From an uncultured Winogradskyella sp. (GTDB taxonomy: Bacteria > Bacteroidota > Bacteroidia > Flavobacteriales > Flavobacteriaceae), in NCBI RefSeq assembly GCF_947496485.1, contig NZ_CANMCZ010000007.1, forward strand, positions 62,001 to 126,000: a stretch of 64,000 nt of DNA, read 5' to 3'. Of this stretch, positions 27,795-36,965 are shown piece by piece; within the stretch, counting starts at the first letter, position 1, and every line of letters begins with the position of its first letter. The position numbers and the translations under genes are program-made. Below the pieces are notes generated by a model. That model worked only from the letters and a program-made list of their open reading frames with translations. It was not told where the DNA came from and searched no databases.

Positions 27795-29393
27795 TTACAA
27801 TGCTATAATGATAAAATCGCTTTTTAATGGTTTAAGAAAATTCATAAGTTTTGGAATTAATTCCTCTCCATGCTCTAAATATAATTCAGAAAAATTTGTG
27901 TTGCGCTCTTGCAAACTCTGACCAGGAAATAACTGCTCTTGTAAATCTGTACAGCGTTCTATCTCATCTGCCAGTTTACGTTTTTGAGCTTTTAGCAATC
28001 GCTTTTCGAGATGCCTTAAACCTTTTATTTGCTTTACCTCTTGTGCTTTTACAGCACCTAAAAACGATTTATCAGTTTGCTCTGCAAGTTGATGTAAATC
28101 CTTAAACTGCTGTTCTAAATGCTTCATTTGCTCAGAAAAATCAACATCTATATTTGAAATTTTTCTAACCTTCTTATTGATAAAAGAATGTCTATCTAAG
28201 AATAAATCTTTGTCCGAAATACTTAACTTTTTAAGCTTTTCCGCTTGTTTTAATGTTTTTACTAATGCAGAATTACGTAACAACAACATAGGAAATGTAA
28301 CACCCTGTGCTTCAAAATTAGATTTTAATTGTAACCAATAAATCATTTCTCCTCCACCACCTATATAACAGAGATTTGGCAAAATAACTTCTTGATATAA
28401 TGGTCGCATAATTACATTTGGTGAGAACCGTTCTGGCATCTCATCGAGGTGCTTTAGGAATTCACTTTTACTCCATGAAATCTCTGTATTATTAACTTTA
28501 TATAAACCGTTCTCAAAAACGATGCGCTCTCGTAATCCTTTTTCCATATAGAAAAAATTAATTTCCCTAGGATTCACTTGAATCTTTAACCCTAAGTCTT
28601 CAAGTGTTTTATTAGTTTTTGAAACATGTTTAAAAGCAGTTTGTTCTGTGAGTTCCTTCTTAATATTTGGAATAAATAAACGTTTTAAGTCAGCATGATC
28701 TGAATCTAAAATCACTAAACCATATTCACCAAACAATTCATTTGCCAAGTAAAACGTAGCATCGGCTAAATTAGCATGATTTAAATACGCTTCTTTGAAC
28801 CAGGTTTTTAATTGCTCAGCATTCTTTCCTGGTCCGAATTCAGCAGAAACCACTTCCAAAACCGCATCTAAACCCTCAGTATTAAAATGACCAACGGCAC
28901 CTGTTTGATTTGAATTCCATTTAATCTTTTTTCCTTTAAAGTTGAAAAAATTGATTTCATCAAAATCGTGATCTTCTGAAGCCATCCAATAGATTGGCAC
29001 AAAATTATAATCTGGATATGTTGCTTTGAGTTCCTTTGTTAGATTTATAGTTGAAATTATCTTGTACAGAAAATAAAGAGGCCCTGTAAATAAATTTAAT
29101 TGGTGGCCTGTCGTAATGGTGAAAGTGTTTTCAGATTTTAAAACTTCGATATGATTTAATGTTGCTTTAGAAGTATTTAGATTATTGTACTGTTCGTTCA
29201 ATACGTCATAAAGCACCTTTCGATTGCGCTCAAGGAAACCGCTTTTAGACTTCTCCTCTATCTGAGCTTTAAAGTTTTCTAAAATTGGAAATCGATTGTA
29301 TAAAGATTTCAACTCTGGCTTTTGGTCTAGATAATCGCAAATAAAGTCAGAGAAGTAATTGGTTTCTCTAAACGGAATATAGTCGGTTGGCAT
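27795..29393 (-). CDS. bshC: Bacillithiol biosynthesis cysteine-adding enzyme
   Basis: BshC joins cysteine to glucosaminyl-malate in the last step of bacillithiol synthesis in the cytosol. The 532-residue length is normal. The family signature TGHQLNLFTGPLYF is at 95-108, followed by YIGGGGEMIYWLQLK in the middle of the protein and a long C-terminal coiled coil (about 415-480). The first two-thirds have the Rossmann-like layout of nucleotidyltransferase relatives (PIYWMASEDHDFDEI). No bshA or bshB lies in the window, which is usual because these genes are scattered in Bacteroidota. It is divergent from the peptidase at 29509. Confidence 0.95.
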   Translation of the reverse strand: MPTDYIPFRETNYFSDFICDYLDQKPELKSLYNRFPILENFKAQIEEKSKSGFLERNRKVLYDVLNEQYNNLNTSKATLNHIEVLKSENTFTITTGHQLNLFTGPLYFLYKIISTINLTKELKATYPDYNFVPIYWMASEDHDFDEINFFNFKGKKIKWNSNQTGAVGHFNTEGLDAVLEVVSAEFGPGKNAEQLKTWFKEAYLNHANLADATFYLANELFGEYGLVILDSDHADLKRLFIPNIKKELTEQTAFKHVSKTNKTLEDLGLKIQVNPREINFFYMEKGLRERIVFENGLYKVNNTEISWSKSEFLKHLDEMPERFSPNVIMRPLYQEVILPNLCYIGGGGEMIYWLQLKSNFEAQGVTFPMLLLRNSALVKTLKQAEKLKKLSISDKDLFLDRHSFINKKVRKISNIDVDFSEQMKHLEQQFKDLHQLAEQTDKSFLGAVKAQEVKQIKGLRHLEKRLLKAQKRKLADEIERCTDLQEQLFPGQSLQERNTNFSELYLEHGEELIPKLMNFLKPLKSDFIIIAL

Positions 29394-29474
29394 ATAGTAA
29401 TCTAAATTATGGTATAAATATAATGTACTTCTGTTTTTTAACTGCTAATTTTTAGTTAATTCAGTTTCACTGAT

Positions 29475-29482
29475 TATCTTTA
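29475..29482 (+). promoter_or_regulatory. -7 element of the M14 peptidase gene
   Basis: TATCTTTA (one mismatch to TAnnTTTG) lies 26 bp before the ATG at 29509, within the context ATTATCTTTA also seen at 2746. Confidence 0.4.
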
Positions 29483-29508
29483 CTAGCTTTCAACCAAAAA
29501 TTTAATAA

Positions 29509-31989
29509 ATGCAAAAATTAGTTCTAGTTCTGTTGATCCTTTTTGGTAGTCTTACCCTAGCATCAGCACAAAACATTCAATCTCCAAGCGACTTTTTAGG
29601 ATATGAAATTGGTACGCAATTTAGTCGTCATCATCAAGTTGTAGATTATTTTGAATCTGTTGCAAATGCAGTTCCTAATCAAGTAAAGCTCGAAGAATAT
29701 GGAAAAACTAATGAGCGTAGATCCTTATACTTGGCCTATATTTCTAGCGAAGAAAATATAAAAAACCTTGAAACGATTCGTGAAAATAATCTTAAAAACA
29801 CAGGTTTAATCGAAGGAACTCCAACATCCACTGATGTGGCCATTGTTTGGTTGAGTTACAATGTTCATGGTAATGAAGCATCGAGCACAGAAGCGTCAAT
29901 GTTGACTTTATATAAATTATTGACCGAACAAAAAGACCTACTAAAAAATACGGTTGTAATTATAGATCCATGTATTAATCCAGATGGTAGAGATCGTTAT
30001 GTGAATTGGTATAATGAAACCGCAAGTCAGCCATATGATATTGATAGAAAAGCTAGTGAACACAATGAGCCTTGGCCAGGTGGAAGACCTAATCATTACT
30101 TATTTGATTTAAATAGAGATTGGGCTTGGGCAACGCAAATTGAAACTCAAAAACGTTTAGAAGTTTATAACAAATGGATGCCACATATTCATGTCGATTT
30201 CCATGAGCAAGGTATCAATGAACCCTATTATTTTGCGCCAGCTGCAGAACCATTTCATGAAATCATCAGTGATTGGCAACGCAATTTTCAAACACAAATC
30301 GGAAAAAATCACGCCAAATACTTTGATGCAGAAGGTTGGTTATTCTTTACAAGAGAACGTTTCGATTTGTTTTATCCGAGTTATGGAGATACCTACCCAA
30401 CATATATGGGAGCAATTGGTATGACTTACGAACAAGGTGGACATGGCATGGCTGGACTGGGAATATTAAATGATGAAGGGCATGTTTTAACTTTAGTTGA
30501 ACGACTAACACACCATACTACAACAGGAATTTCAACAGTTGAAATCGCATCGAAAAACGCTTCAAAATTAAATTCAGAATTTGCGAAATTTTTTGATAAT
30601 TCTAAACTAAAATATAAGAGTTATGTGGTTTCTGGTAATACAGATAAATTAAATAGTTTAAAAGAACTTTTAAGCAAGCACGACATCGCTTTTGAGAACC
30701 CAAGTAATTCTAAAGTTTCAGGTTACAATTATAAATCTGCTCAGCAAAGCACTATGAATGTTACTAGTGACGCTATGGTTGTACATACTAATCAACCAAA
30801 AGGAAAAATGGTTAAGGTCTTGTTTGAACCCAATGCCAAACTAACAGATTCTTTAACTTATGATATCACAGCTTGGTCTGTCCCATATGCTTACGGTTTA
30901 GATGCTATTGCTAGCACAAGTAAAGTGAGTAGTAGTAAACTATTTGAGCGTATAGAGCTTAATGTATTATATGATGCATATGGCTATGTAAGCAAATGGA
31001 ATTCAATAAATGACGCAAAGTTCTTAGCTGATGTATTGCAGCATGATTTCAAGATTAGATTTACAGAAAAACCATTCACTTCTAATGGTACCAAATTTGA
31101 ACGTGGTTCTCTAATAATAACGAAAGGCGATAATAAACACATCGATAAATTTGTTTCAAAATTAAATGCCATTGCCCAAGAGCATTCAAAAGCCTTAGCA
31201 CAAATTAATACAGGGTTTTCAGAAACATATCCAGATATTGGCTCACCAGATATTAAACTCGTTAATAAACAAAAAGTTGCTGTACTTTCTGGAAAAGGCA
31301 CGTCTTCATTGAGTTATGGTGAAATTTGGCATTTCTTTGAAAAGCAACTCCAATACCCTTTAACATCAATAAACACAGATAATTTAAATAGTACTAACCT
31401 AGATAAGTTTAATGTGCTGATAATACCTAATGGTTATTACGGAAGTGCTTTGAATGAAGCCAATATGACAAAACTAAAGGATTGGGTGCGTGCTGGAGGA
31501 AAGGTTATTGCTATTGATGGAGCCTTAAGAAGTTTTGCTGGTAAAGATGGTTTTAGTCTTAAATACAAATCATCAGACGATGACAATGAGGATAACAAAT
31601 TAACCCCTTACGCAGATCGTGAACGTGAGTATACTAATCAACTTATAACTGGTGCTATTTTTAAAACTAAAGTAGATAGTACGCATCCTATGGCTTTTGG
31701 ATACGGTGAAGACTATTATACACTGAAATTAGGAAGTTCTGCCTATGATTTATTAGATGGTGGTTACAATGTTGCGCATTTAGATAATACCAAAGTGTAT
31801 TCTGGTTTTGCTGGTAAAGATGCACTAAGCAATCTCAACCAAACCTTAGTATTTGGTGAAGAACGTATGGGAAGCGGTAGTTTTATTTACTTTGTAGATA
31901 ATACCTTATTTAGAAGCTTTTGGGAAAATGGAAAACTATTTTTAGTTAACGCTGTTTTTATGGTGAATAATAATGCATATGAGTTATAA
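29509..31989 (+). CDS. Secreted M14-family zinc carboxypeptidase
   Basis: The 826-residue product has a signal peptide (1-20, ASAQ). The M14 domain carries the zinc motif HGNE (His120, Glu123), the substrate region NPDGRDR (158-164) and VDFHEQG with a likely third ligand at His232. The C-terminal half (about 590-820) contains a glutamine-amidotransferase-like Rossmann segment (VLIIPNGYYGSALN, then WVRAGGKVIAIDG) found in this Bacteroidota subfamily. It probably degrades peptides in the periplasm or outside the cell. No T9SS tail is visible. It appears to be transcribed alone or to read into the VOC genes, since no terminator is visible at its 3' end. Confidence 0.9.
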   Translation: MQKLVLVLLILFGSLTLASAQNIQSPSDFLGYEIGTQFSRHHQVVDYFESVANAVPNQVKLEEYGKTNERRSLYLAYISSEENIKNLETIRENNLKNTGLIEGTPTSTDVAIVWLSYNVHGNEASSTEASMLTLYKLLTEQKDLLKNTVVIIDPCINPDGRDRYVNWYNETASQPYDIDRKASEHNEPWPGGRPNHYLFDLNRDWAWATQIETQKRLEVYNKWMPHIHVDFHEQGINEPYYFAPAAEPFHEIISDWQRNFQTQIGKNHAKYFDAEGWLFFTRERFDLFYPSYGDTYPTYMGAIGMTYEQGGHGMAGLGILNDEGHVLTLVERLTHHTTTGISTVEIASKNASKLNSEFAKFFDNSKLKYKSYVVSGNTDKLNSLKELLSKHDIAFENPSNSKVSGYNYKSAQQSTMNVTSDAMVVHTNQPKGKMVKVLFEPNAKLTDSLTYDITAWSVPYAYGLDAIASTSKVSSSKLFERIELNVLYDAYGYVSKWNSINDAKFLADVLQHDFKIRFTEKPFTSNGTKFERGSLIITKGDNKHIDKFVSKLNAIAQEHSKALAQINTGFSETYPDIGSPDIKLVNKQKVAVLSGKGTSSLSYGEIWHFFEKQLQYPLTSINTDNLNSTNLDKFNVLIIPNGYYGSALNEANMTKLKDWVRAGGKVIAIDGALRSFAGKDGFSLKYKSSDDDNEDNKLTPYADREREYTNQLITGAIFKTKVDSTHPMAFGYGEDYYTLKLGSSAYDLLDGGYNVAHLDNTKVYSGFAGKDALSNLNQTLVFGEERMGSGSFIYFVDNTLFRSFWENGKLFLVNAVFMVNNNAYEL

Positions 31990-32018
31990 AGCTGAAGTGA
32001 TTTTAAACATTAATATTT

Positions 32019-32378
32019 ATGCTTACTGATATCCATCCAAAATTGCCAATGCGCAATAAAACAATAACCAAGGATTATTATATAAATCAATTAGGATTTA
32101 GAGAATTAGGTGACAAAGATTATGAAGATTATTTAATGGTAAAAAAGGACACTGTTGAAATTCATTTTTTCTTATTTAAAGACTTAAATCCAAAAGAAAA
32201 TTATGGTCAGGTTTATATCAGAACTGATAATATTGATCAATTATACCAAGAGCTTTTAGACAAAAAAATAGCGATTCACCCAAATGGTAAATTGACAATT
32301 CAACCTTGGGGACAAAAAGAATTTTCTTTACTAGATCCTGATACTAACTTATTGACTTTCGGGCAAAGCATATTATAA
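32019..32378 (+). CDS. VOC-fold (glyoxalase/bleomycin-resistance-like) protein
   Basis: The 119-residue cytosolic protein has the beta-alpha-beta-beta-beta halves of the vicinal oxygen chelate fold: an N-terminal half with DYYINQLGFREL and EIHFFLFKD, and a C-terminal half with VYIRTDNIDQLYQELLDKK and EFSLLDPDTNLLTFGQ. It resembles bleomycin-binding-like proteins without a known substrate. It lies 29 bp after the peptidase gene. The second VOC gene 45 bp downstream is not a close copy. Confidence 0.8.
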   Translation: MLTDIHPKLPMRNKTITKDYYINQLGFRELGDKDYEDYLMVKKDTVEIHFFLFKDLNPKENYGQVYIRTDNIDQLYQELLDKKIAIHPNGKLTIQPWGQKEFSLLDPDTNLLTFGQSIL

Positions 32379-32391
32379 AAGTTAGTTTTAT

Positions 32392-32399
32392 TACCTTTA
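32392..32399 (+). promoter_or_regulatory. -7 element before the second VOC gene
   Basis: TACCTTTA (one mismatch to TAnnTTTG) lies 24 bp before the ATG at 32424, in the gap between the VOC genes. Confidence 0.35.
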
Positions 32400-32423
32400 A
32401 GTACTCACAATACAATCAAAATC

Positions 32424-32798
32424 ATGAAATTAGGAGCATTTTCTATAAGCCTTGCTGTGAAAGATATTAAGGCATCAAAAGCATTTTACGAGACTTTAGG
32501 ATTCTCTGTTTTTGCTGGAGACCTTGAAAAAAATTATCTCATTATGAAAAATGAATCATCTCTCATTGGCTTGTTTCAAGGGATGTTTGAGAACAATATA
32601 CTAACGTTTAATCCTGGTTGGGACCAAGATGCTAATACGCTTGAAAATTTTGATGATGTACGTAAAATTCAAAAGCATTTAAAATCAAAAGATATTGCAT
32701 TTGCAAGCGAGATTGATGAAACTTCTGATTCTGGCCCAGCAAGTTTTGTGGTTTTAGATCCAGATGGAAATGCTATACTAGTTGACCAACATATCTAA
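32424..32798 (+). CDS. VOC-family glyoxalase-like protein
   Basis: The 124-residue protein is a VOC-fold dimeric hydrolase or dioxygenase-like protein: AVKDIKASKAFYETLGFSV near the N-terminus and SFVVLDPDGNAILVDQ at the C-terminus, with the usual conserved Asp-Pro-Asp-Gly turn. The substrate is unknown. It starts a tight run (gaps of 11 and 4 bp) with the TfoX-like and AraC genes, so these three are probably one operon. Confidence 0.85.
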   Translation: MKLGAFSISLAVKDIKASKAFYETLGFSVFAGDLEKNYLIMKNESSLIGLFQGMFENNILTFNPGWDQDANTLENFDDVRKIQKHLKSKDIAFASEIDETSDSGPASFVVLDPDGNAILVDQHI

Positions 32799-32809
32799 AA
32801 ACTATTATT

Positions 32810-33136
32810 ATGAATTGGGATGACGGACTAAAAATTTATGATAGTATAACCGAAGCCTGTAAAGGATTTGAACGTAAAGGTAAAAATATGATATATACCT
32901 CATCTAATGGTTATATGTTTACATTGTTTAATAAAGCTGCCGAAATTGGTATTCGCTTACCAAAAGACGAAGCAGAAAAATTTATGGAGACACATAATAC
33001 TGGTTTTTACTACTCATATGGTGCAAAAATGAAGGACTATGTTTTAGTACCAGAATCACTTTGGACTGATAGAAAATTAATGGTCAGCTATTTTGAACAA
33101 AGTTTTGATTACGTAAATAGTTTACCTCCAAAATAA
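32810..33136 (+). CDS. TfoX/Sxy N-terminal-like small protein
   Basis: The 108-residue cytosolic protein begins MNWDDGLKIYDSI. Its central strand pattern (KNMIYTSSNGYMFTLFNKA, IGIRLP, EKFMETHNTGFYYSYGAKM, KDYVLVPESL) resembles the N-terminal domain of TfoX/Sxy. The competence-activating C-terminal domain of enterobacterial Sxy is absent, so a competence role should not be assumed. It lies between a VOC gene and an AraC regulator. Confidence 0.55.
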   Translation: MNWDDGLKIYDSITEACKGFERKGKNMIYTSSNGYMFTLFNKAAEIGIRLPKDEAEKFMETHNTGFYYSYGAKMKDYVLVPESLWTDRKLMVSYFEQSFDYVNSLPPK

Positions 33137-33140
33137 AAGC

Positions 33141-33974
33141 TTGATATTTCACAACCACATATTAGAAAAACCACTAACAGAATTTATTGAATCCATATTC
33201 TATTATAAAGGCTTTATGCCAGACCATTCTATAGAACGTGTCGTCCCTACTGGTCATGTGTTTATTATTTTCGAATTAGACGGTATTACGCGACATACAT
33301 TTAATAAAAAGACGCTAAAACCAAATGGGAATTATAAAAATGTATGGATTTCTGGTATGCATAAAGATTTCCTATCTATTTCTGCACCTCAAGATTCTGA
33401 AATGCTAGTCATTCAATTTAAAACGAATGGCTCTCACCCCTTTTTACATCTACCGATTTATGAGTTAAATAATAAAGTTGTTAATGGCGAAGCCATTTTC
33501 GGAAAAGAAATATTAGACGTAAGAACTGAAATATTAAATAAAAGTGAAGCTTCTCATAAGTTTGAAATCATTGAAAACTGGTTAATTAATAAGCTCGTAG
33601 AAAATAAAACCCCAAGATTAGAACTTGTAGAAATCCTTTATCAATTACAAACAAAACCTATATCAGATCATAATACTATTATAGCTACATATTCTAAAAC
33701 TCAGAAGCATCTTATCAACCAGTTTAAAACCTATTTTGGTTTAACGCCAAAGGTTTTCCATAGAATATTTAGATTTAATAAAATTCTTCAACAAATACAG
33801 AACAAAGAAAATTTAGTTTGGTCTCAGCTAGCTTATGAGTTTGGCTATGCTGATCAATCCCACTTTATCAAGGAATTTAAAGAATTTTCAGGATTCAATC
33901 CACAGGAATTTATTAAATCCGATTTTCATAAGGATGGTGACACCAATTTCTTCCCAATAGATCGAAAAGGTTAA
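33141..33974 (+). CDS. AraC-family transcriptional regulator
   Basis: The 277-residue protein has an N-terminal cupin-like sensor domain of the DUF6597 type (FYYKGFMPDHSIERVVPTGH) and a C-terminal AraC double HTH (about 185-265) with FGLTPKVFHRIFRFNKIL and WSQLAYEFGYADQSHFIKEF. It probably controls its neighbours. The only suitable start is a TTG at 33141, four bases after the previous stop; this keeps the conserved N-terminal strand. TTG starts are uncommon but plausible with this coupling. Confidence 0.85.
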   Translation: MIFHNHILEKPLTEFIESIFYYKGFMPDHSIERVVPTGHVFIIFELDGITRHTFNKKTLKPNGNYKNVWISGMHKDFLSISAPQDSEMLVIQFKTNGSHPFLHLPIYELNNKVVNGEAIFGKEILDVRTEILNKSEASHKFEIIENWLINKLVENKTPRLELVEILYQLQTKPISDHNTIIATYSKTQKHLINQFKTYFGLTPKVFHRIFRFNKILQQIQNKENLVWSQLAYEFGYADQSHFIKEFKEFSGFNPQEFIKSDFHKDGDTNFFPIDRKG

Positions 33975-34035
33975 TTTTTTACTATCGTAATTTGCTTTAA
34001 GTTTCTTAATTTGTAAATCTCTTATCAGTAGAATT

Positions 34036-34620
34036 ATGAAAAAACTAATCTTTCAGGTTATAATACTATGCTTTCCTGTAGCACTTATTGCTCAGACCGT
34101 AGAAAATTTAGAAAAAAGAGTGACATCAGTAATAGATTCTTCGCAAGCCAACAATATGGTTTTAAAACAATCTTTTATTGTAAATGTTCCTTTAGACTCG
34201 GTTTGGAATGCCTACACTACAAAAAAAGGATTTGAAAGTTGGGCAACAGCTAAGGCAGAGATTGATTTTAAAATAAATGGTCTTATTAAAACCAATTACA
34301 AAAAAGATGGTGAAATTGGTGATGACTCTACTATCTATTTGCATATTGTGAATTACATTCCTAAAACAATGCTAACACTACAGGCAGAACTAACCAAAAA
34401 TTTTCCTGATTTTATGAAAGCAGATGAAAAAGACTTGTATAACATGATTCTTTTTGAAGACATAGAACCTTCTAAAACAAAAGTCATCTCCTATGGTATT
34501 GGTTATAAAAACAACAAGAAGTATATGTCCTTGATGAAATTTTTCATTCAAGGTAATGAGCACTCTTATCTTAACCTTATTTCGTATTTAGAAACAGGAA
34601 AACCATCTGTAAACTATTAA
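34036..34620 (+). CDS. Exported SRPBCC (START-like) domain protein
   Basis: The 194-residue product has a signal peptide (about 1-20, LIAQ). An AHSA1/SRPBCC-type hydrophobic ligand-binding fold follows: QSFIVNVPLDSVWNAYTTKK, then WATAKAEIDFKINGLIKTNY, then a C-terminal helix MKFFIQGNEHSYLNLISYL. Family members bind lipids or hydrophobic ligands; the ligand is unknown. An exported SRPBCC protein is less usual than a cytosolic one. The next gene starts 3 bp after its stop. Confidence 0.75.
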   Translation: MKKLIFQVIILCFPVALIAQTVENLEKRVTSVIDSSQANNMVLKQSFIVNVPLDSVWNAYTTKKGFESWATAKAEIDFKINGLIKTNYKKDGEIGDDSTIYLHIVNYIPKTMLTLQAELTKNFPDFMKADEKDLYNMILFEDIEPSKTKVISYGIGYKNNKKYMSLMKFFIQGNEHSYLNLISYLETGKPSVNY

Positions 34621-34623
34621 ATT

Positions 34624-35166
34624 ATGGACAAAGCATTACAAACTATGATTAATAATATGCCAGAGAAAACTGGTAAATCGTTAGACCAATGGAAATCAAT
34701 TTTAAAAGAAAAAGCATTCGCAAAACATTCTGAAGGCGTCAATTATCTTAAAAAAGAACATGGAGTAACACATGGCTTTGCTAATACTATTGTAAGTTTA
34801 TCTAAAGAAGAAAATAATGCTCCTGAAGATTTGGTGACGTCTCAATATAAAGGTAAAGAAAGCCTTTTTCCAATTTATGAAAAGCTATTACCTATTGTAA
34901 AAGGTTTTGGAAAAGACATTACTATAACACCTAAAAAGACCAGTGTAAGTGTCATTAGAAAACGACAGTTTGTTTTAATAAAACCAGCAACTAAAACACG
35001 AATCGATTTAGGTTTAAAGTTACCTAACAAACCAACAACAGATCGATTAGGTAATTCAGGTCCTTTTGGTACGATGTGCACACATCGGGTTCAAATTACT
35101 TCGGTAGATGACATTGATGATGAGTTGGTCGGTTGGATGAAGGAAGCTTATAAAGAAGCTGAATAG
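34624..35166 (+). CDS. DUF4287/DUF5655 protein
   Basis: The 180-residue cytosolic protein has two small domains. The N-terminal DUF4287 (about 5-65) contains KTGKSLDQWKSILKEK and HGVTHGFANTIV. The C-terminal DUF5655 (about 75-178) contains YEKLLPIVKGFGKDITITPK and VSVIRKRQFVLIKP. The biochemical function of both is unknown; the fusion is common in Bacteroidota. The start lies 3 bp after the SRPBCC stop, indicating one transcript. Confidence 0.85.
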   Translation: MDKALQTMINNMPEKTGKSLDQWKSILKEKAFAKHSEGVNYLKKEHGVTHGFANTIVSLSKEENNAPEDLVTSQYKGKESLFPIYEKLLPIVKGFGKDITITPKKTSVSVIRKRQFVLIKPATKTRIDLGLKLPNKPTTDRLGNSGPFGTMCTHRVQITSVDDIDDELVGWMKEAYKEAE

Positions 35167-35192
35167 TTGATACAAAACATATGTATCTATTA

Positions 35193-36464
35193 TTAGTGAT
35201 AAGCTTTACCATCATATTTCAGTACAGTTTTTTTAGTTGAAAGCTTTTCTGTAGAGTTGCATTCGTCTTTTTTATCAAGGAAACTCTCTGTATCAGTAAT
35301 TTCACTTTTTACAATGATATCAAAATAACCATTTGTCTTTTCTTTAGATATAATGAAAATATTTTTCATATCTGTAAATTCACCAGCACATCTGGTGTCC
35401 CATTCGCCTGAATATTCCATAGCATCATAGCTATTTAAAATATTACGTAAAGAATCCCCTGATTTTACATAAAGAGAAAGTGTTTTATTGCTGTAAGGAT
35501 TGGGTTGGGACCTGCTGTAATAAAACACACGTAAGCCAAAAGCTCTTTCGTTTTCAGACACCTGATAGCGAGCGGTATCAATGGATATCTCGGTGAGTTG
35601 TACGGCATTTGACCTATAGCCCTTATCTACATAGTGATGTATTACTTTTTGGGTTTGTACATTCACTACTACGATGTGACAATCCATCTTTAGACCATCA
35701 ATACTTTCTTCAATAATTTCAGGAATTACCATAATTATCTCGCTCTCGTTATTGGGCATAACTTTGTTAACGAAAAGCTCCATGTTTATGTCTAATTGAT
35801 TTAAATGCAATTGCTCTAGGGTTTCATAAATCAAAGGATAATTATCATATTCCTTATGCAATTCTACAAGGTCTATACCGTCAATTATTCCATCGTCTAA
35901 AATTGCAGATAAGATGCGCTCTATTTGCACTTGGTTACCGTAAAAGATGTGATTACTTTCTATCATATTCTTTGTGATTTTAGACTCTATTCTCGATTGC
36001 CCTTCTGCAATCTCATCGTAAGCAATCACATGATAATCGATTATATTTCCTTTTAAATCATAGTTGATTAATGTAGATTCCATTTCGTGCTCGCCTTTAA
36101 GAAGCGTGACGACCACAGCATAAAATTCTTCAGATAATTCTATTTTATAAGACCTTATAGCCTTATAGTTATAACCTTCTTTATTAAAATCAGGATATAC
36201 TTCTTCTAATTTCAGGGTCTTTGCATCAACCGTTTTGTAATCTTCTGCCTCAATGAAACTGTCAAAATTTGTATCGTCGGTTAGTGGAATTTCTCTGGTC
36301 CACATCGCAGCTATAAGTTGAATAAATTTTTCAGTATTCTTTTCTACATCACTAGCAGGAGTACCCATAGCATCTTGTGCAGGAAGTGCTTCACGTTCTT
36401 GTGCTACTGTTCTGGTTGTAAAATTGATTGTTATAATTACAATTAGGATATTTAAAAATTTCAT
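35193..36464 (-). CDS. Exported protein of unknown function
   Basis: The family is not recognised. The 423-residue product starts with a signal peptide (MKFLNILIVIITINF, then TVAQ). It is acidic and mostly beta/alpha mixed, with no known motif. A DGIIDGIDLVELH stretch resembles an EF-hand-like calcium loop but is incomplete. I chose the ATG at 36464 rather than the upstream one at 36536, because only the former places the hydrophobic stretch at the N-terminus. It is the last gene of a minus-strand run reaching back to 43979. Confidence 0.6.
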   Translation of the reverse strand: MKFLNILIVIITINFTTRTVAQEREALPAQDAMGTPASDVEKNTEKFIQLIAAMWTREIPLTDDTNFDSFIEAEDYKTVDAKTLKLEEVYPDFNKEGYNYKAIRSYKIELSEEFYAVVVTLLKGEHEMESTLINYDLKGNIIDYHVIAYDEIAEGQSRIESKITKNMIESNHIFYGNQVQIERILSAILDDGIIDGIDLVELHKEYDNYPLIYETLEQLHLNQLDINMELFVNKVMPNNESEIIMVIPEIIEESIDGLKMDCHIVVVNVQTQKVIHHYVDKGYRSNAVQLTEISIDTARYQVSENERAFGLRVFYYSRSQPNPYSNKTLSLYVKSGDSLRNILNSYDAMEYSGEWDTRCAGEFTDMKNIFIISKEKTNGYFDIIVKSEITDTESFLDKKDECNSTEKLSTKKTVLKYDGKAYH

Positions 36465-36554
36465 GTGCTTAGTATGTGCTTGTATCATCTTTATTGGCTT
36501 TGAATGCTTTGTTAATTCAGTTGAGCTATAGTTCAACTTTAAAAATTCTTTTTT

Positions 36555-36899
36555 CTAAATAATGTCAATAACCTTTTCTAATATATAATGTGTGATTCCG
36601 ACTACTATGGTTATGAGCATAATTACCAAAAATCGACTAGGTATTCCTTTTGAATTATTTTTAAGTTTCTTTTTAAGATAAAAAATATCCGTAAGGATAA
36701 ACAGTATGGCTATGATACTTGCAATTATTGGCACTAACTGTACAATTACAGTGCGATTAATTAATAAGTCTAACAGATTCAAAAACCCGTTTGATTCATC
36801 TGGTTCTGGACCTATGAGTATCCTTACGTAACTAAAAGCAGCTACAAATGAAATTCCTATCCAAAATAAATAGGCTAAAATTTGTTTAAGTATTTTCAT
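36555..36899 (-). CDS. Small integral membrane protein
   Basis: The family is not recognised. The 114-residue product has three predicted membrane helices, at about 4-25 (ILAYLFWIGISFVAAFSYV), 50-70 (VQLVPIIASIIAILFILTD) and 89-108 (FLVIMLITIVVGITHYIL), with a lysine-rich loop (KKKLKNN) between the last two. The ATG at 36899 is preferred over a GTG one codon upstream. It lies within the run of exported proteins, which suggests a linked but unknown job. Confidence 0.6.
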   Translation of the reverse strand: MKILKQILAYLFWIGISFVAAFSYVRILIGPEPDESNGFLNLLDLLINRTVIVQLVPIIASIIAILFILTDIFYLKKKLKNNSKGIPSRFLVIMLITIVVGITHYILEKVIDII

Positions 36900-36965
36900 C
36901 ACAACATGTTAATACGCTAGTTCGAAGCTTAAGTTATCAGTTGCTTTTATAGATGTTGTTTCATT

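Noticed and set aside
32810..33136. Competence regulator TfoX/Sxy
   Set aside because: Only the N-terminal-like domain is present; a competence role cannot be claimed.
35167..35192. Terminator between the DUF4287 gene and the 35193 gene
   Set aside because: GATAC/GTATC forms only a 5-bp stem with no T-run.
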